From: a bacterium
GTDB lineage: Bacteria > Bacillota > Bacilli > Lactobacillales > Streptococcaceae
Reading direction: 5' to 3'
Length of the DNA stretch: 64,000 nucleotides
Assembly (NCBI GenBank): GCA_905221385.1
Contig: CAJNCV010000002.1
Coordinates: 1 to 64,000 of the forward strand
This document shows, piece by piece, positions 7,664 through 17,326 of this stretch (its first letter is position 1; each line of letters starts with the position of its first letter). Made by a program: the position numbers and the translations under genes. Below the pieces are notes generated by a model. The model saw nothing but the letters and a program-made list of their open reading frames with translations, searched no databases and was not told the origin of the DNA.

Positions 7664-8083
7664 AAAGCTACGGCCACTTTTAAAGGTGAACTGACTGCAG
7701 AGAATATAACAAAAGAATTATTACAAACTAAACCTAAAAACTCTCCGACACCACAAAAATGGATGGATAAAGGAGGGAAAATTGAAATACTTGAAGACGG
7801 TACTTGGGTATATACAAATTCTGAGGGTATTACAATAAAATATATTGATGGATTTCCTGATTTTAAAGAAGCTGGTCTAGTAAGGCAGGAAGTGGAAATT
7901 GGTGAATTCAAGAATTATGCTATTGATTTTAAGAAAGCAAATATGACAGCTCCTCTTGGAAAAAAACTACGAAGTAGCACATGGCACCATCATGAGGACT
8001 TAAAGACATTACAAGAAGTGAATAAGAGCATTCACGCAGAGTTTACCCATCGCGGAGGAGTTTCCCTAAAGAAAGGAAAATAA
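6914..8083 (+). CDS. LXG-type toxin cassette 3: pre-toxin region fused to WHH (HNH/ENDO VII) nuclease tip
   Basis: 389 residues from the ATG at 6914, which is internal to the backbone repeat and has only CAAGGG two bases before it. Residues ~1-245 are the shared pre-toxin region. The tip contains a WMDKGGKIEILEDGTWVYTN strand pair, then STWHHHEDLKTLQEVNKSIH and FTHRGGVS at the C-terminus. The WHHH...Q/E...IH...F.H.GG arrangement is that of the WHH nucleases of the HNH/ENDO VII superfamily, metal-dependent DNases used as toxin tips. A SUKH immunity gene begins two bases after the stop. With no LXG domain or true start it is probably an unexpressed spare tip. Confidence 0.82.
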   Translation: MKDTLLFAEGFIGAAGSMVSETAIGAVDLTQIIGIAGIDGINRLTGGQTPEWMKRDLQGTADNLSSLAELGVGTYTALTDPGADQRGQAPNASYADKAAYRAQETGKALWDKVTHMDAYDAGGLTFEIVSLFVGPAAVGKMAKGTKLGAKAAEMISLAKNSTKARILANVEKWGSKVDRILAKSNNVIGKFGEKLLDTRIPVGIRKEAVAFAGVMGTLPTFSVESKTLRDVMRFSSKHADDVVRGVGGSGKATATFKGELTAENITKELLQTKPKNSPTPQKWMDKGGKIEILEDGTWVYTNSEGITIKYIDGFPDFKEAGLVRQEVEIGEFKNYAIDFKKANMTAPLGKKLRSSTWHHHEDLKTLQEVNKSIHAEFTHRGGVSLKKGK

Positions 8084-8084
8084 G

Positions 8085-8528
8085 ATGATTCTAGAAGGTT
8101 TTAAAAAAATAAATGAGGAGCAAATTACTCGAGTTGAAAATACTTTAAATATCTCATTCCCTTTAGATTATAAGGATTTTATTCTATCGAATAATGGGAT
8201 GTGCGCAGAAGGTGAGCTTGGTATAGCACTTCCTTTGAATCAAGAAGTAATAGCCATAGATATTCTATATGGAATTGATACAGAAACCGAGAATTGTAAC
8301 ATTCTTGAATGGACTCAAGAATACAAAGAAGATTTACCTGAAAACACTCTTATTATTGGAGATGATGTACTGATGGGGTTCTTTATTTTAGTTTGTAAAG
8401 GAGAAGATAAAGGGGTGTACTATTATGATCATGCTTATAACTTAGAGGGTTCGGACGATGATGGAAATACTTATTTTATAGCTAACTCTTTTGAGGAGTT
8501 CATAAATCAATTGACTGTGATTGAATGA
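8085..8528 (+). CDS. SMI1/KNR4 (SUKH) family immunity protein
   Basis: 147 residues, with AAAGGAAAATAAG ahead of the ATG and only a one-base gap from the toxin stop. The N-terminus has the SUKH signature: a helix, ITRVENTLNISFPLDYKDFILSNNG, then ELGIALPL. The C-terminus has VYYYDHAYNLEG and NSFEEFINQL, again typical of SUKH. SUKH proteins are among the commonest immunity partners of WHH/HNH toxin tips, which is exactly its neighbour. It is an acidic cytoplasmic protein. Confidence 0.88.
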   Translation: MILEGFKKINEEQITRVENTLNISFPLDYKDFILSNNGMCAEGELGIALPLNQEVIAIDILYGIDTETENCNILEWTQEYKEDLPENTLIIGDDVLMGFFILVCKGEDKGVYYYDHAYNLEGSDDDGNTYFIANSFEEFINQLTVIE

Positions 8529-8609
8529 TTAAAGTAATTTTTACAATCATATTATTCTAAGTTATATTAAGTCATATATATATATGAAATCAATAATGTT
8601 CATAACCCC
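8529..8609. other. AT-rich spacer before LXG copy 4
   Basis: An AT-rich stretch with a TATATATATAT run. No promoter with both boxes, no ribosome binding site and no start codon for the following frame were found; the frame is open from 8571. Confidence 0.4.
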
Positions 8610-10118
8610 GTGATTGTTGGCTTAAAGAATGGCTTAGAATTTCTAGGTTCTGAGTTTTCCAAGACGATTACGGATTTTCAGAATCTTGTTGGCGAAACCT
8701 CTTCAACGGCAGTTTTAGCAGAAGAGACCTTGGATGATGCGATCAAGAAGCTGAATGCGGCGGATGAGAAACACAAGGTGATGGATACCAATTTCAAGAG
8801 TATCTATGATGGTATTTCGAGTCTCTATCACCTGAGTGCTCCCTTAAGCAGCACCTTCTATACTAATACCCAGACAGCTCGGAAGTATGTTCAGGATACG
8901 AAGAATAAGGTCAATGCCTTTGATAAGATGACGACAACCAGCAGTACGGAACAGCTTTTTAGTGCTTTAAGTAGCCAGATGGCAGCTGCTGGAAGAGTGA
9001 AGAGTCTGAGTTATAGCGATCCTGTTTTAACTAACTTTGTGGCGCATGACGACCTCGGTAAAGCGATTTATGAGATGGATCAGCAGTATGCGAAAGCCAA
9101 GGCAGAAGCGATTGAGGTCGCAAAACGAAAGGCAGAACAAGAAGCCGCTGAGCGAGAAGCTTCTTATCGCCGTCATCATCCCATCCAAGCTTGGCTGAAG
9201 GATCGCTCGAATGAGATTGGTTCCTGGTGGGGAGATGTCGTTGAAGGAACACGAAATCTACCGCTTCCTCAAGGGATAAAAGATACACTCCTGTTTGCGG
9301 AAGGTTTTATTGGTGCAGCTGGAAGTATGGTTTCAGAGACTGCTATCGGAGCTGTAGATTTGACTCAGATCATTGGTATTGCCGGTATTGATGGCGTCAA
9401 TCGCTTAACAGGCGGTCAAACTCCAGAGTGGATGAAGCGGGACTTGCAAGGAACGGCAGATAACCTGTCTAGCCTTGCGGAGTTAGGAGTAGGAACTTAC
9501 ACTGCTCTGACGGATCCAGGAGCGGCTCAGCGTGGCCAAGATCCCAATGCCAGCTATGCGGATAAGGCGGCTTATCGTGCTCAAGAGACAGGAAAAGCCC
9601 TCTGGGATAAGGTCACCCATATGGATGCCTATGATGCAGGGGGCTTGACCTTTGAGATTGCCAGTCTTTTTGTCGGTCCAGCAGCTGTAGGAAAGATGGC
9701 GAAGGGCACGAAACTCGGAGCTAAGGCGGCTGAGATGATTCAGTTGGCTAAGAACAGTACCAAATCAAGAATTCTCGCAAATGTCGAAAAATGGGGTTCA
9801 AAGGTTGACAATATCCTAGCGAAGAGCAATAATGTCATTGGGAAATTTGGGGAGAAATTATTAGACACTCGAATCCCAGTTGGCATTCGTAAAGAGGCAG
9901 TTGCCTTTGCGGGAGGTATGGGAACCATGCCTACCTTCAGCGTTGAGAGTAAGACTCTACGTGAGGTGATGCACTTCTCAAGCAAACTTGCGGATGATGT
10001 AGTGAGAGTGGCAGAGAAGCCCTTTGATAAAGAGCGGATTCTTGAAAATATTAGGCAAAGCCGACTTGCACGGGAAAGTTCGAAGTTTGATGACTATCTT
10101 CGCATGTTGAGTGTGTAG
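8610..10118 (+). CDS. LXG-family toxin cassette 4: 5'-truncated LXG domain, full pre-toxin, shortened tip
   Basis: 502 residues from a GTG with no ribosome binding site. Residues 1-195 are the second half of an LXG secretion domain (helical ETLDDAIKKLNAADEKHKVMD, later a Lys/Glu/Ala-rich coiled coil ending REASYRRHHPIQAW). Residues ~200-465 are the shared pre-toxin region. The tip is only ~36 residues (EKPFDKERILENIRQSR...) and ends in TAG with no immunity gene after it. The first part of the LXG domain is missing. The internal ATG used in copies 1-3 is ATA here, so no internal restart exists. It supplies the longest homology in the array for recombination with a complete LXG gene. Confidence 0.75.
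   Translation: MIVGLKNGLEFLGSEFSKTITDFQNLVGETSSTAVLAEETLDDAIKKLNAADEKHKVMDTNFKSIYDGISSLYHLSAPLSSTFYTNTQTARKYVQDTKNKVNAFDKMTTTSSTEQLFSALSSQMAAAGRVKSLSYSDPVLTNFVAHDDLGKAIYEMDQQYAKAKAEAIEVAKRKAEQEAAEREASYRRHHPIQAWLKDRSNEIGSWWGDVVEGTRNLPLPQGIKDTLLFAEGFIGAAGSMVSETAIGAVDLTQIIGIAGIDGVNRLTGGQTPEWMKRDLQGTADNLSSLAELGVGTYTALTDPGAAQRGQDPNASYADKAAYRAQETGKALWDKVTHMDAYDAGGLTFEIASLFVGPAAVGKMAKGTKLGAKAAEMIQLAKNSTKSRILANVEKWGSKVDNILAKSNNVIGKFGEKLLDTRIPVGIRKEAVAFAGGMGTMPTFSVESKTLREVMHFSSKLADDVVRVAEKPFDKERILENIRQSRLARESSKFDDYLRMLSV
9150..10010 (+). repeat. LXG backbone repeat, copy 4 (common part)
   Basis: This is the part of the copy 4 frame shared with the other three copies. Homology to copy 1 continues further left to at least 9138, where the window start matches. 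The right edge is GATGATGTAGTGAGAGTGG. Confidence 0.85.
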
Positions 10119-10185
10119 CTTTGCTTGTACGAGCCAATTAAACAAGGATGTAGCTAGTGAAGGTCCTAAAGTAAGGAGTTTAATC

Positions 10186-10992
10186 ATGAAATTCCATGAA
10201 TTTGGGGATAAGAATTTGCCTCCTATCTTACTGATACACGGTGGTGGCAGTTCTTGGTGGAATTATCTTCGTCAAGCACGAATCTTGTCAGAAGAATACC
10301 GTGTTATTCTACCCACTTTGAATGGCCACGGCGAGGAATATCAACTTGATTATGTTTCTACTGAAGATTCTGCTTTGGAGATTCTAGACTATATCAAAGC
10401 AAACTGTGGTGGGAAATTGTTTGCAATCGGTGGTGTTTCACTTGGTGGTCAAATTGCCATGGAGCTTTTGTCTTTAGACAGTGAAATTGCTGAGAAGGCC
10501 ATCATAGATGGAAGCCTCTGTATTCCTCAACCAAGGCTAGCTAAAATCAGCATCTTTCTAGTGTCTCTATTTGGTAAACTGATGTTCAATAAATTCTCTT
10601 GCAAACTTCAGTTAAGCATGATGAATAAACTCTATCCTAAACTGGCTTATCCAGAGGAAATAAAAGCTTATTATTTGGAGGATTTACCAAGGACGCCTAT
10701 CAAAACATTGGTGACCATTTACAAAAACTATATGGGATGTTACAAGCTGAAAGATATGATTTCTGCTAGCAAAGCTCAGGTTCTGTATATCTATGGTGAA
10801 AAAGAATTGAACTGTGTGAAAGAATCAGCGAAATTATTTCATCAGCTACATTCAAATACAATTTTGTATGAAGCAAAGGGCTATAACCACGGCTATTTAT
10901 CAGCTTACCTACCTTATGAGTGGATTGATTTGGTGGTGCCATTTTTAAAGAGTGACTCATTAGAAATGTGTAACGAATCTGATATGCCATAA
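10186..10992 (+). CDS. Alpha/beta hydrolase
   Basis: 268 residues. The ATG at 10186 follows TAAGGAGTTTAATC. LLIHGGGSSWW at residues 15-25 supplies the oxyanion-hole HGG, GVSLGG at 83-88 carries the nucleophile Ser85, and YNHGY near the C-terminus holds the catalytic His. This is the alpha/beta hydrolase fold typical of small esterases or lipases; the substrate cannot be read. There is no signal peptide, so it is cytosolic. It sits just after the LXG array and 11 bases before the broken ADP-ribosylglycohydrolase, with which it may once have shared a transcript. Confidence 0.85.
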   Translation: MKFHEFGDKNLPPILLIHGGGSSWWNYLRQARILSEEYRVILPTLNGHGEEYQLDYVSTEDSALEILDYIKANCGGKLFAIGGVSLGGQIAMELLSLDSEIAEKAIIDGSLCIPQPRLAKISIFLVSLFGKLMFNKFSCKLQLSMMNKLYPKLAYPEEIKAYYLEDLPRTPIKTLVTIYKNYMGCYKLKDMISASKAQVLYIYGEKELNCVKESAKLFHQLHSNTILYEAKGYNHGYLSAYLPYEWIDLVVPFLKSDSLEMCNESDMP

Positions 10993-11003
10993 GGAGGAAA
11001 CGG

Positions 11004-11132
11004 ATGCTAGGAGCAATAGTTGGAGACATTGTAGGTTCAGTTTACGAATGGAACAATATCAAAACGAATGATTTTCCTTTATTTTGTGAGGATTGTTTTT
11101 TCACGGATGATACGATAAGTCCGAACCGCTGA
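11004..11132 (+). pseudogene. Truncated ADP-ribosylglycohydrolase (DraG family)
   Basis: A strong ribosome binding site (AAGGAGGAAACGG) precedes an ATG, but the frame ends after 42 residues. MLGAIVGDIVGS at the start and FFTDDT near the end are the conserved N-terminal blocks of ADP-ribosylglycohydrolases (the TDDT Asp residues bind the metal). The remaining ~200 residues are gone; the following sequence shows no continuation in any frame. This is a deletion stump. Confidence 0.75.
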
Positions 11133-11236
11133 GTGTGTGAGTTTGTTAGTGAAACGTTGCTAATCCTCAAAATAAAGAAACTAAAACTTCATTATTTTGA
11201 GATGACAACCTAAGGAGGTTTTAAGGAGGTAAAATA

Positions 11237-11863
11237 TTGAAAGAAAGCAGACCTAAGTTTGATGCAATCACATCTTTTGATGAGTTTAATAAATACTATT
11301 GGTATCGAGATGAACTTTCACAGATATGCAAGTCATTAGGACTTGAAAATAGAGGTACAAAACAAGAACTCAATCATATTATTGAGCAGTACTTTAAGGG
11401 CAATTTGATTAAAAAATCATCAGCAAAAGGAAATAAGAAAAGAGTAGAAGTCGTTACCTTAGATACACCCTTACTTGAATGTGGGTTCTCCTTTAATGCA
11501 CGCTTTAGAGAATATTTCTCAACTTTAACAGATGTTTCCCCCTTCAAATTTACTGCTGATATGGCCACTGCTTGGAGAAAAGTCAAAAGAGAACATGATT
11601 TGAGTTTTACAATTCAAGATATGCTAAAAGTTTATTATGGAGATTCAGATTATGCCAAGTATGACCATTCGGTTTGTCAATGGAATCAATTTCTAAAAGA
11701 CTTTTGTGCAGACGAAAATAGTCGAAATTACTCGAATAAACTAAAAGTAGCTTCTATTCTTTGGAAAGAGGTTAGAAATTCAAGTAATGAAAAAATTTAT
11801 TCAAAGAATCTTTTGGCTGAATATGCTGATAAAATAAAAGAGTATAGCGAGGTAGTTAAATAG
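11237..11863 (+). CDS. SAP domain-containing protein (DUF6434-like)
   Basis: 208 residues from a TTG start, supported by TTAAGGAGGTAAAATAT right before it and by no better ATG downstream. The N-terminal region (FDEFNKYYWYRDELSQICKSLGLENRGTKQELNHIIEQYF) is a SAP-type helix-extension-helix, a nucleic-acid-binding motif. The C-terminal half (FSFNARFREYF..., FTADMATAWRKVKREHDLSFT) fits the DUF6434/cytoplasmic SAP proteins of streptococci. Its function is unknown. It stands alone, with no obvious partner gene. Confidence 0.7.
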   Translation: MKESRPKFDAITSFDEFNKYYWYRDELSQICKSLGLENRGTKQELNHIIEQYFKGNLIKKSSAKGNKKRVEVVTLDTPLLECGFSFNARFREYFSTLTDVSPFKFTADMATAWRKVKREHDLSFTIQDMLKVYYGDSDYAKYDHSVCQWNQFLKDFCADENSRNYSNKLKVASILWKEVRNSSNEKIYSKNLLAEYADKIKEYSEVVK

Positions 11864-12026
11864 AAGTGACTTGCTTTTGATAATCTGAATTTTAAACTAG
11901 CTATTATACATCAATGCCCAGTACGTCAAAGTTCTTTTTTCTGAGTTTTCATTATATAATAGCATTGTATGTAATGATAAATGTAGCTACGCTAATATTT
12001 CTATTTAAAATTCAAGGAGAAAATCA

Positions 12027-12908
12027 ATGAAAAAAGTAATGTTAATTATCAACCCTACCTCTGGTGGGGAAAAGGCTTTGGATTATAAGGTCAAGCTGGA
12101 GAATAAAGCCAAATATTATTTTGAGCACGTGGAAACCAAAATTACTGAAAAAGCCTTAGATGCAACACATTTTGCTGAAGAAGCTTCTCGTGAGCAGTAC
12201 GATGCAGTGCTTGTGTTCGGTGGAGATGGGACTGTCAATGAAGTGATTTCGGGTATTGCTGAGAGAGACTACATTCCTAAGTTGGGTATTATCCCAGGCG
12301 GTACAGGCAACCTCATTACGAAGCTTTTGGAAATCAATCAAGACATCGATGGCGCGATAGATGAACTCGATTTTAACTTAACTAATAAGATTGATATCGG
12401 TAAAGCGAATGATAACTATTTTGGTTATATCTTTAGTATCGGTTCTCTGCCTGAGGCGATTCACAATGTTGAAATCGAGGATAAGACAAAATTTGGTATT
12501 CTAGCCTATGCTGTAAATACCATGAAGTCTGTCATGACGGATCAGGTCTTTAACATTAAGGTTGAGACAGAAAATGGAAATTATGTTGGTGAAGCTAGTC
12601 ATGTTTTGGTTCTTTTGACAAATTACTTCGCTGATAAGAAAATCTTTGAAGAAAACAAGGACGGCTATGCCAATATTTTGATTCTGAAAGATGCTTCAAT
12701 ATTCTCTAAATTATCCGTCATTCCTGATTTACTAAAAGGAGATGTTGTCGGAAATGATAATATTGAGTATATCAGAGCGCGTAATATTAAGATCTCTTCA
12801 GATAGTGAATTGGAGTCAGATGTTGACGGCGATAAGTCGGATAACCTACCTGTAGAAATCAAGGTACTAGGTCAGCATATTGAAGTCTTTTCACAACCGA
12901 AAGAGTAG
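12027..12908 (+). CDS. Diacylglycerol kinase family lipid kinase (YegS/DagK type)
   Basis: 293 residues, with CAAGGAGAAAATCA before the ATG. NPTSGG at residues 9-14 and GGDGT at 65-69 form the nucleotide-binding loop of the DAGK catalytic fold, and PGGTGN around 91-96 is the next conserved block. The C-terminal beta-rich domain ends IKVLGQHIEVF, as in the YegS/BmrU/DgkB group. It phosphorylates a membrane lipid such as diacylglycerol, feeding phosphatidate back into phospholipid or lipoteichoic acid turnover; the exact lipid is not decided by sequence. It is monocistronic by appearance. Confidence 0.88.
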   Translation: MKKVMLIINPTSGGEKALDYKVKLENKAKYYFEHVETKITEKALDATHFAEEASREQYDAVLVFGGDGTVNEVISGIAERDYIPKLGIIPGGTGNLITKLLEINQDIDGAIDELDFNLTNKIDIGKANDNYFGYIFSIGSLPEAIHNVEIEDKTKFGILAYAVNTMKSVMTDQVFNIKVETENGNYVGEASHVLVLLTNYFADKKIFEENKDGYANILILKDASIFSKLSVIPDLLKGDVVGNDNIEYIRARNIKISSDSELESDVDGDKSDNLPVEIKVLGQHIEVFSQPKE

Positions 12909-12970
12909 AAGGTAGAAATAAGTTTGTCTTTCACTGAGAAATAAAGTTTTTATCAAGGATTGGAGGAGGG

Positions 12971-13462
12971 ATGAATTCTCTATTTGATGAATTTCGAACA
13001 ATTTGTTTTCATTTAAACCAAGTCGGAATCACTCCGACGCTCATGGGGTCTTTGGGGTTTGAATACCGATCAAATGAAGAATGGCATCCGTCTGACATTG
13101 ATATTCATGTTCCTGGAGATCCTAGAGGCTGGGAAGCGCCTGATCATCTCAGAATTTATGACTGGGACAAGATAATGAAAGTGATGAACCACTTAGGCTA
13201 TACCTTGGTAGATATTCACGAGCACGAATTCCAAAAAGATGATGTGAGCGTTAAATTTGGAAGTATCGATTCCTTACCTGATTTTGCAGGAGTATCTAAG
13301 TCAGATATAGAGTTGATTCATCTCGAGGACATCACGTTTCGTGTTCCAAGTTTAGAACAGTATTTAAGTATTTACAAAGCTTCTTCCCAAGATTCCTATC
13401 GAAATGACCACAATAACAATAAGGATTTTAAAAAGATAGAGTGGCTGGAAAGACATTTGTAA
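12971..13462 (+). CDS. Nucleotidyltransferase-like protein
   Basis: 163 residues, with GATTGGAGGAGGG before the ATG. The GSLGFEYR...HPSDIDIHVP segment around residues 24-45 has the G-S-x(n)-SDxDxxV shape of minimal nucleotidyltransferases. The rest is a helical domain with FRVPSLEQYLSIYKASS, also familiar from this fold. Related streptococcal proteins are sometimes labelled phosphoribosylanthranilate isomerase, which the sequence does not support. No partner HEPN gene is adjacent. Substrate unknown. Confidence 0.6.
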   Translation: MNSLFDEFRTICFHLNQVGITPTLMGSLGFEYRSNEEWHPSDIDIHVPGDPRGWEAPDHLRIYDWDKIMKVMNHLGYTLVDIHEHEFQKDDVSVKFGSIDSLPDFAGVSKSDIELIHLEDITFRVPSLEQYLSIYKASSQDSYRNDHNNNKDFKKIEWLERHL

Positions 13463-13633
13463 AATCATATGTAGAAAATAGTGAAGCAAATCGATTTGCT
13501 GTTTTTTGTATTGATTGAACGTGAGGCAATTTGTGATGGAGCTATGTGAATACAAAGAGTACATGGATACATACAGAGACTCATTAGTTTTTTTGTCAAT
13601 TTGCTCGATAGTTAGATAAGAGTTAGACAATAC

Positions 13634-13669
13634 AAAAACAGTTCCTTGTAGTCAGAAGGAACTGTTTTT
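13634..13669. terminator. Bidirectional terminator, 3' end of ldh
   Basis: A perfect 14-bp stem (AAAAACAGTTCCTT with its complement) around an 8-base loop. There are A residues on one side and T residues on the other, so it works for ldh on the - strand and for anything entering on the + strand. Confidence 0.85.
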
Positions 13670-13676
13670 ATATGGA

Positions 13677-14666
<990 letters not shown>

Positions 14667-14713
14667 CTAAACATCTCCTTCATTTTTTTTTAGGGGAATC
14701 CCCAGACACTTTC

Positions 14714-14742
14714 ATTCTATCACTTTTAAAAAGCTTTGTCAC
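14714..14742 (-). promoter_or_regulatory. ldh promoter
   Basis: On the - strand: -35 GTGACA (14737-14742), 17-base spacer, -10 TAGAAT (14714-14719), then a ~45-base leader with GGAGATG close to the ldh start. Confidence 0.75.
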
Positions 14743-14764
14743 GAATATTCTATTCGGTTATCGA

Positions 14765-14778
14765 TGTAAACGTTTTAG
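14765..14778. promoter_or_regulatory. Possible cre (CcpA) site upstream of ldh
   Basis: TGTAAACGTTTTAG matches the first 12 positions of the catabolite element TGNAANCGNWNNCA but not the last two. It lies ~23 bases upstream of the ldh -35, an activating position for CcpA. This is a weak match. Confidence 0.3.
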
Positions 14779-14811
14779 TGATTTCCAAAGACTGAAATGA
14801 AGGACATTTTA

Positions 14812-14820
14812 TGGTATAAT
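14812..14820 (+). promoter_or_regulatory. gyrA extended -10 promoter
   Basis: TGGTATAAT, an extended -10 (TGnTATAAT), lies about 38 bases before the gyrA start. No good -35 is present at 17 bases. Confidence 0.6.
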
Positions 14821-14857
14821 ATATCTAATTACTAATAGTGAAATGAGGCATTTATGA

Positions 14858-17326
14858 ATGCAGGATAGAAATTTAGTGAATGTCAATCTGACAAAGGAGA
14901 TGAAGACCAGCTTTATCGACTACGCCATGAGCGTTATCGTCGCGCGGGCCCTTCCTGATGTTCGAGATGGCTTAAAACCTGTTCACCGTCGTATTCTATA
15001 CGGAATGAATGAACTAGGTGTTACACCAGACAAACCTCATAAAAAATCAGCCCGTATTACAGGGGATGTTATGGGTAAATACCACCCACACGGTGATTCC
15101 TCAATTTACGAAGCCATGGTTCGTATGGCTCAGTGGTGGAGCTACCGTTACATGCTTGTTGATGGGCATGGAAACTTTGGTTCTATGGACGGGGACGGTG
15201 CTGCCGCGCAGCGGTACACTGAGGCACGTATGAGCAAGATTGCTCTTGAAATGCTTCGTGATATCAATAAAAACACCGTTGATTTCGTGGACAACTACGA
15301 TGCTAACGAACGTGAACCCTTGGTTTTGCCAGCTCGTTTTCCAAACCTATTGGTCAATGGGGCAACTGGTATCGCTGTTGGGATGGCAACCAATATTCCA
15401 CCTCACAACTTGGGTGAAACCATTGATGCTGTGAAGCTAGTCATGGATAATCCTGAAGTGACCACTAAGGATTTGATGGAAGTCTTGCCTGGTCCAGATT
15501 TTCCAACTGGTGCTCTTGTCATGGGGAAATCAGGTATCCATAAGGCTTATGAGACTGGTAAAGGTTCCATTGTCCTTCGTTCTCGTACAGAGATTGAAAC
15601 TACTAAGACGGGTCGTGAGCGCATCGTTGTAACGGAATTCCCTTATATGGTTAATAAAACCAAGGTGCATGAGCATATTGTTCGCTTGGTTCAGGAAAAA
15701 CGAATTGAGGGCATTACAGCTGTACGTGATGAGTCCAACCGTGAAGGCGTTCGCTTTGTAATCGAGGTTAAACGCGACGCGTCTGCCAACGTTATCCTTA
15801 ACAACCTCTTCAAGATGACCCAGATGCAAACCAACTTTGGTTTCAACATGTTGGCGATTCAAAATGGTGTGCCAAAAATCTTGTCCCTTCGTCAAATTTT
15901 GGATGCTTATATCGAGCACCAAAAAGAAGTGGTTGTTCGTCGTACTCGTTTTGACAAGGAAAAAGCAGAAGCGCGTGCGCACATCTTAGAAGGTCTTTTA
16001 ATTGCACTTGATCATATCGACGAAGTGATTCGTATCATTCGTGCCAGTGAAACAGATGCGGAAGCGCAAGCTGAGTTGATGAACAAGTTCAAGCTTTCTG
16101 AACGTCAAAGTCAGGCTATCCTTGATATGCGTCTTCGTCGTTTGACAGGATTGGAACGTGATAAGATTCAGTCTGAATATGATGAATTGATTGCCTTGAT
16201 TGCAGATTTGGCTGATATTCTTGCCAAACCTGAGCGCGTGGCGCAAATCATCAAAGAGGAATTGGACGAAGTCAAACGCAAGTTTGGTGACAAACGTCGT
16301 ACGGAGTTGATGGTCGGTGAAGTCTTAACTCTTGAAGATGAAGATTTGATTGAAGAAACGGATGTCTTGATTACTCTATCTAACAAGGGCTATATCAAAC
16401 GTTTGGACCAAGGTGAGTTTACTGCTCAAAAACGTGGTGGCCGTGGAGTTCAAGGTACAGGGGTTAAGGATGATGACTTTGTGCGTGAGTTGGTTTCAAC
16501 CAGCACCCACGATCATTTGCTCTTCTTTACGAATAAAGGACGCGTATACCGACTAAAAGGTTATGAAATCCCTGAATATGGTCGTACTGCTAAGGGCTTG
16601 CCAGTTGTCAATCTTTTGAAGTTGGACGAAGGTGAGAGTATTCAGACCATTATCAACGTTGAGTCTGAACGTAGTGATGACGCCTATCTCTTCTTCACAA
16701 CCCGTCACGGTATCGTGAAACGAACCAGTGTTAAAGAGTTCGCTAATATTCGTCAAAATGGACTTAAAGCTTTGAATCTCAAGGATGAAGACGAATTGAT
16801 TAATGTCTTGCTGACAGAAGAAGATACGGATATTATCATTGGTACCAAGTTTGGTTATGCCGTTCGCTTTAATCAATCAGCTGTTCGTGGCATGAGCCGT
16901 ATCGCGATAGGTGTCCGAGGAGTCAATCTTCGTGAGGGTGACACAGTAGTTGGTGCTAGTGTGATTACGAACCAAGATGAGGTTCTTATCATCACTGAAA
17001 AAGGATACGGTAAGCGTACCCTTGCTACAGAATATCCTACCAAAGGCCGTGGTGGTAAAGGGATGAAGACAGCCAATGTAGCAGAGAAGAATGGTCCTCT
17101 GGCTGGTCTCCTCACTGTTAAAGGTGATGAAGACCTGATGATTATCACAGATACAGGTGTCATGATTCGTACAAATGTTGCCAATATTTCACAAACAGGA
17201 CGCTCAACTATGGGAGTGAAGGTGATGCGTCTAGACCAGGATGCTAAGATTGTGACCTTCACAACGGTTGCCGCAGCAGAAAAAGAAGAAGTTGGGACTG
17301 AAATTGAAACAGAAGGTGAAGCATAA
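14858..17326 (+). CDS. gyrA: DNA gyrase subunit A
   Basis: 822 residues. This is the breakage-reunion subunit of gyrase, which introduces negative supercoils together with GyrB. The catalytic Tyr120 lies in [10 protein letters not shown]. The quinolone-resistance region reads [11 protein letters not shown], so Ser81 and Glu85 are the sensitive residues, while position 114 is Gly (DGDG) where many pneumococci have Ser. The C-terminal half shows the beta-pinwheel repeats and the GyrA box ([10 protein letters not shown]), confirming gyrase rather than ParC. The ATG four bases upstream runs into a stop, so 14858 is the start. srtA follows with a one-base overlap. Confidence 0.98.
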   Translation: MQDRNLVNVNLTKEMKTSFIDYAMSVIVARALPDVRDGLKPVHRRILYGMNELGVTPDKPHKKSARITGDVMGKYHPHGDSSIYEAMVRMAQWWSYRYMLVDGHGNFGSMDGDGAAAQRYTEARMSKIALEMLRDINKNTVDFVDNYDANEREPLVLPARFPNLLVNGATGIAVGMATNIPPHNLGETIDAVKLVMDNPEVTTKDLMEVLPGPDFPTGALVMGKSGIHKAYETGKGSIVLRSRTEIETTKTGRERIVVTEFPYMVNKTKVHEHIVRLVQEKRIEGITAVRDESNREGVRFVIEVKRDASANVILNNLFKMTQMQTNFGFNMLAIQNGVPKILSLRQILDAYIEHQKEVVVRRTRFDKEKAEARAHILEGLLIALDHIDEVIRIIRASETDAEAQAELMNKFKLSERQSQAILDMRLRRLTGLERDKIQSEYDELIALIADLADILAKPERVAQIIKEELDEVKRKFGDKRRTELMVGEVLTLEDEDLIEETDVLITLSNKGYIKRLDQGEFTAQKRGGRGVQGTGVKDDDFVRELVSTSTHDHLLFFTNKGRVYRLKGYEIPEYGRTAKGLPVVNLLKLDEGESIQTIINVESERSDDAYLFFTTRHGIVKRTSVKEFANIRQNGLKALNLKDEDELINVLLTEEDTDIIIGTKFGYAVRFNQSAVRGMSRIAIGVRGVNLREGDTVVGASVITNQDEVLIITEKGYGKRTLATEYPTKGRGGKGMKTANVAEKNGPLAGLLTVKGDEDLMIITDTGVMIRTNVANISQTGRSTMGVKVMRLDQDAKIVTFTTVAAAEKEEVGTEIETEGEA

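Noticed and set aside
1..10118. Repeats considered as insertion sequences or a CRISPR array
   Set aside because: The ~800-base units encode protein in frame, have no terminal inverted repeats or transposase, and are far too long and few for CRISPR.
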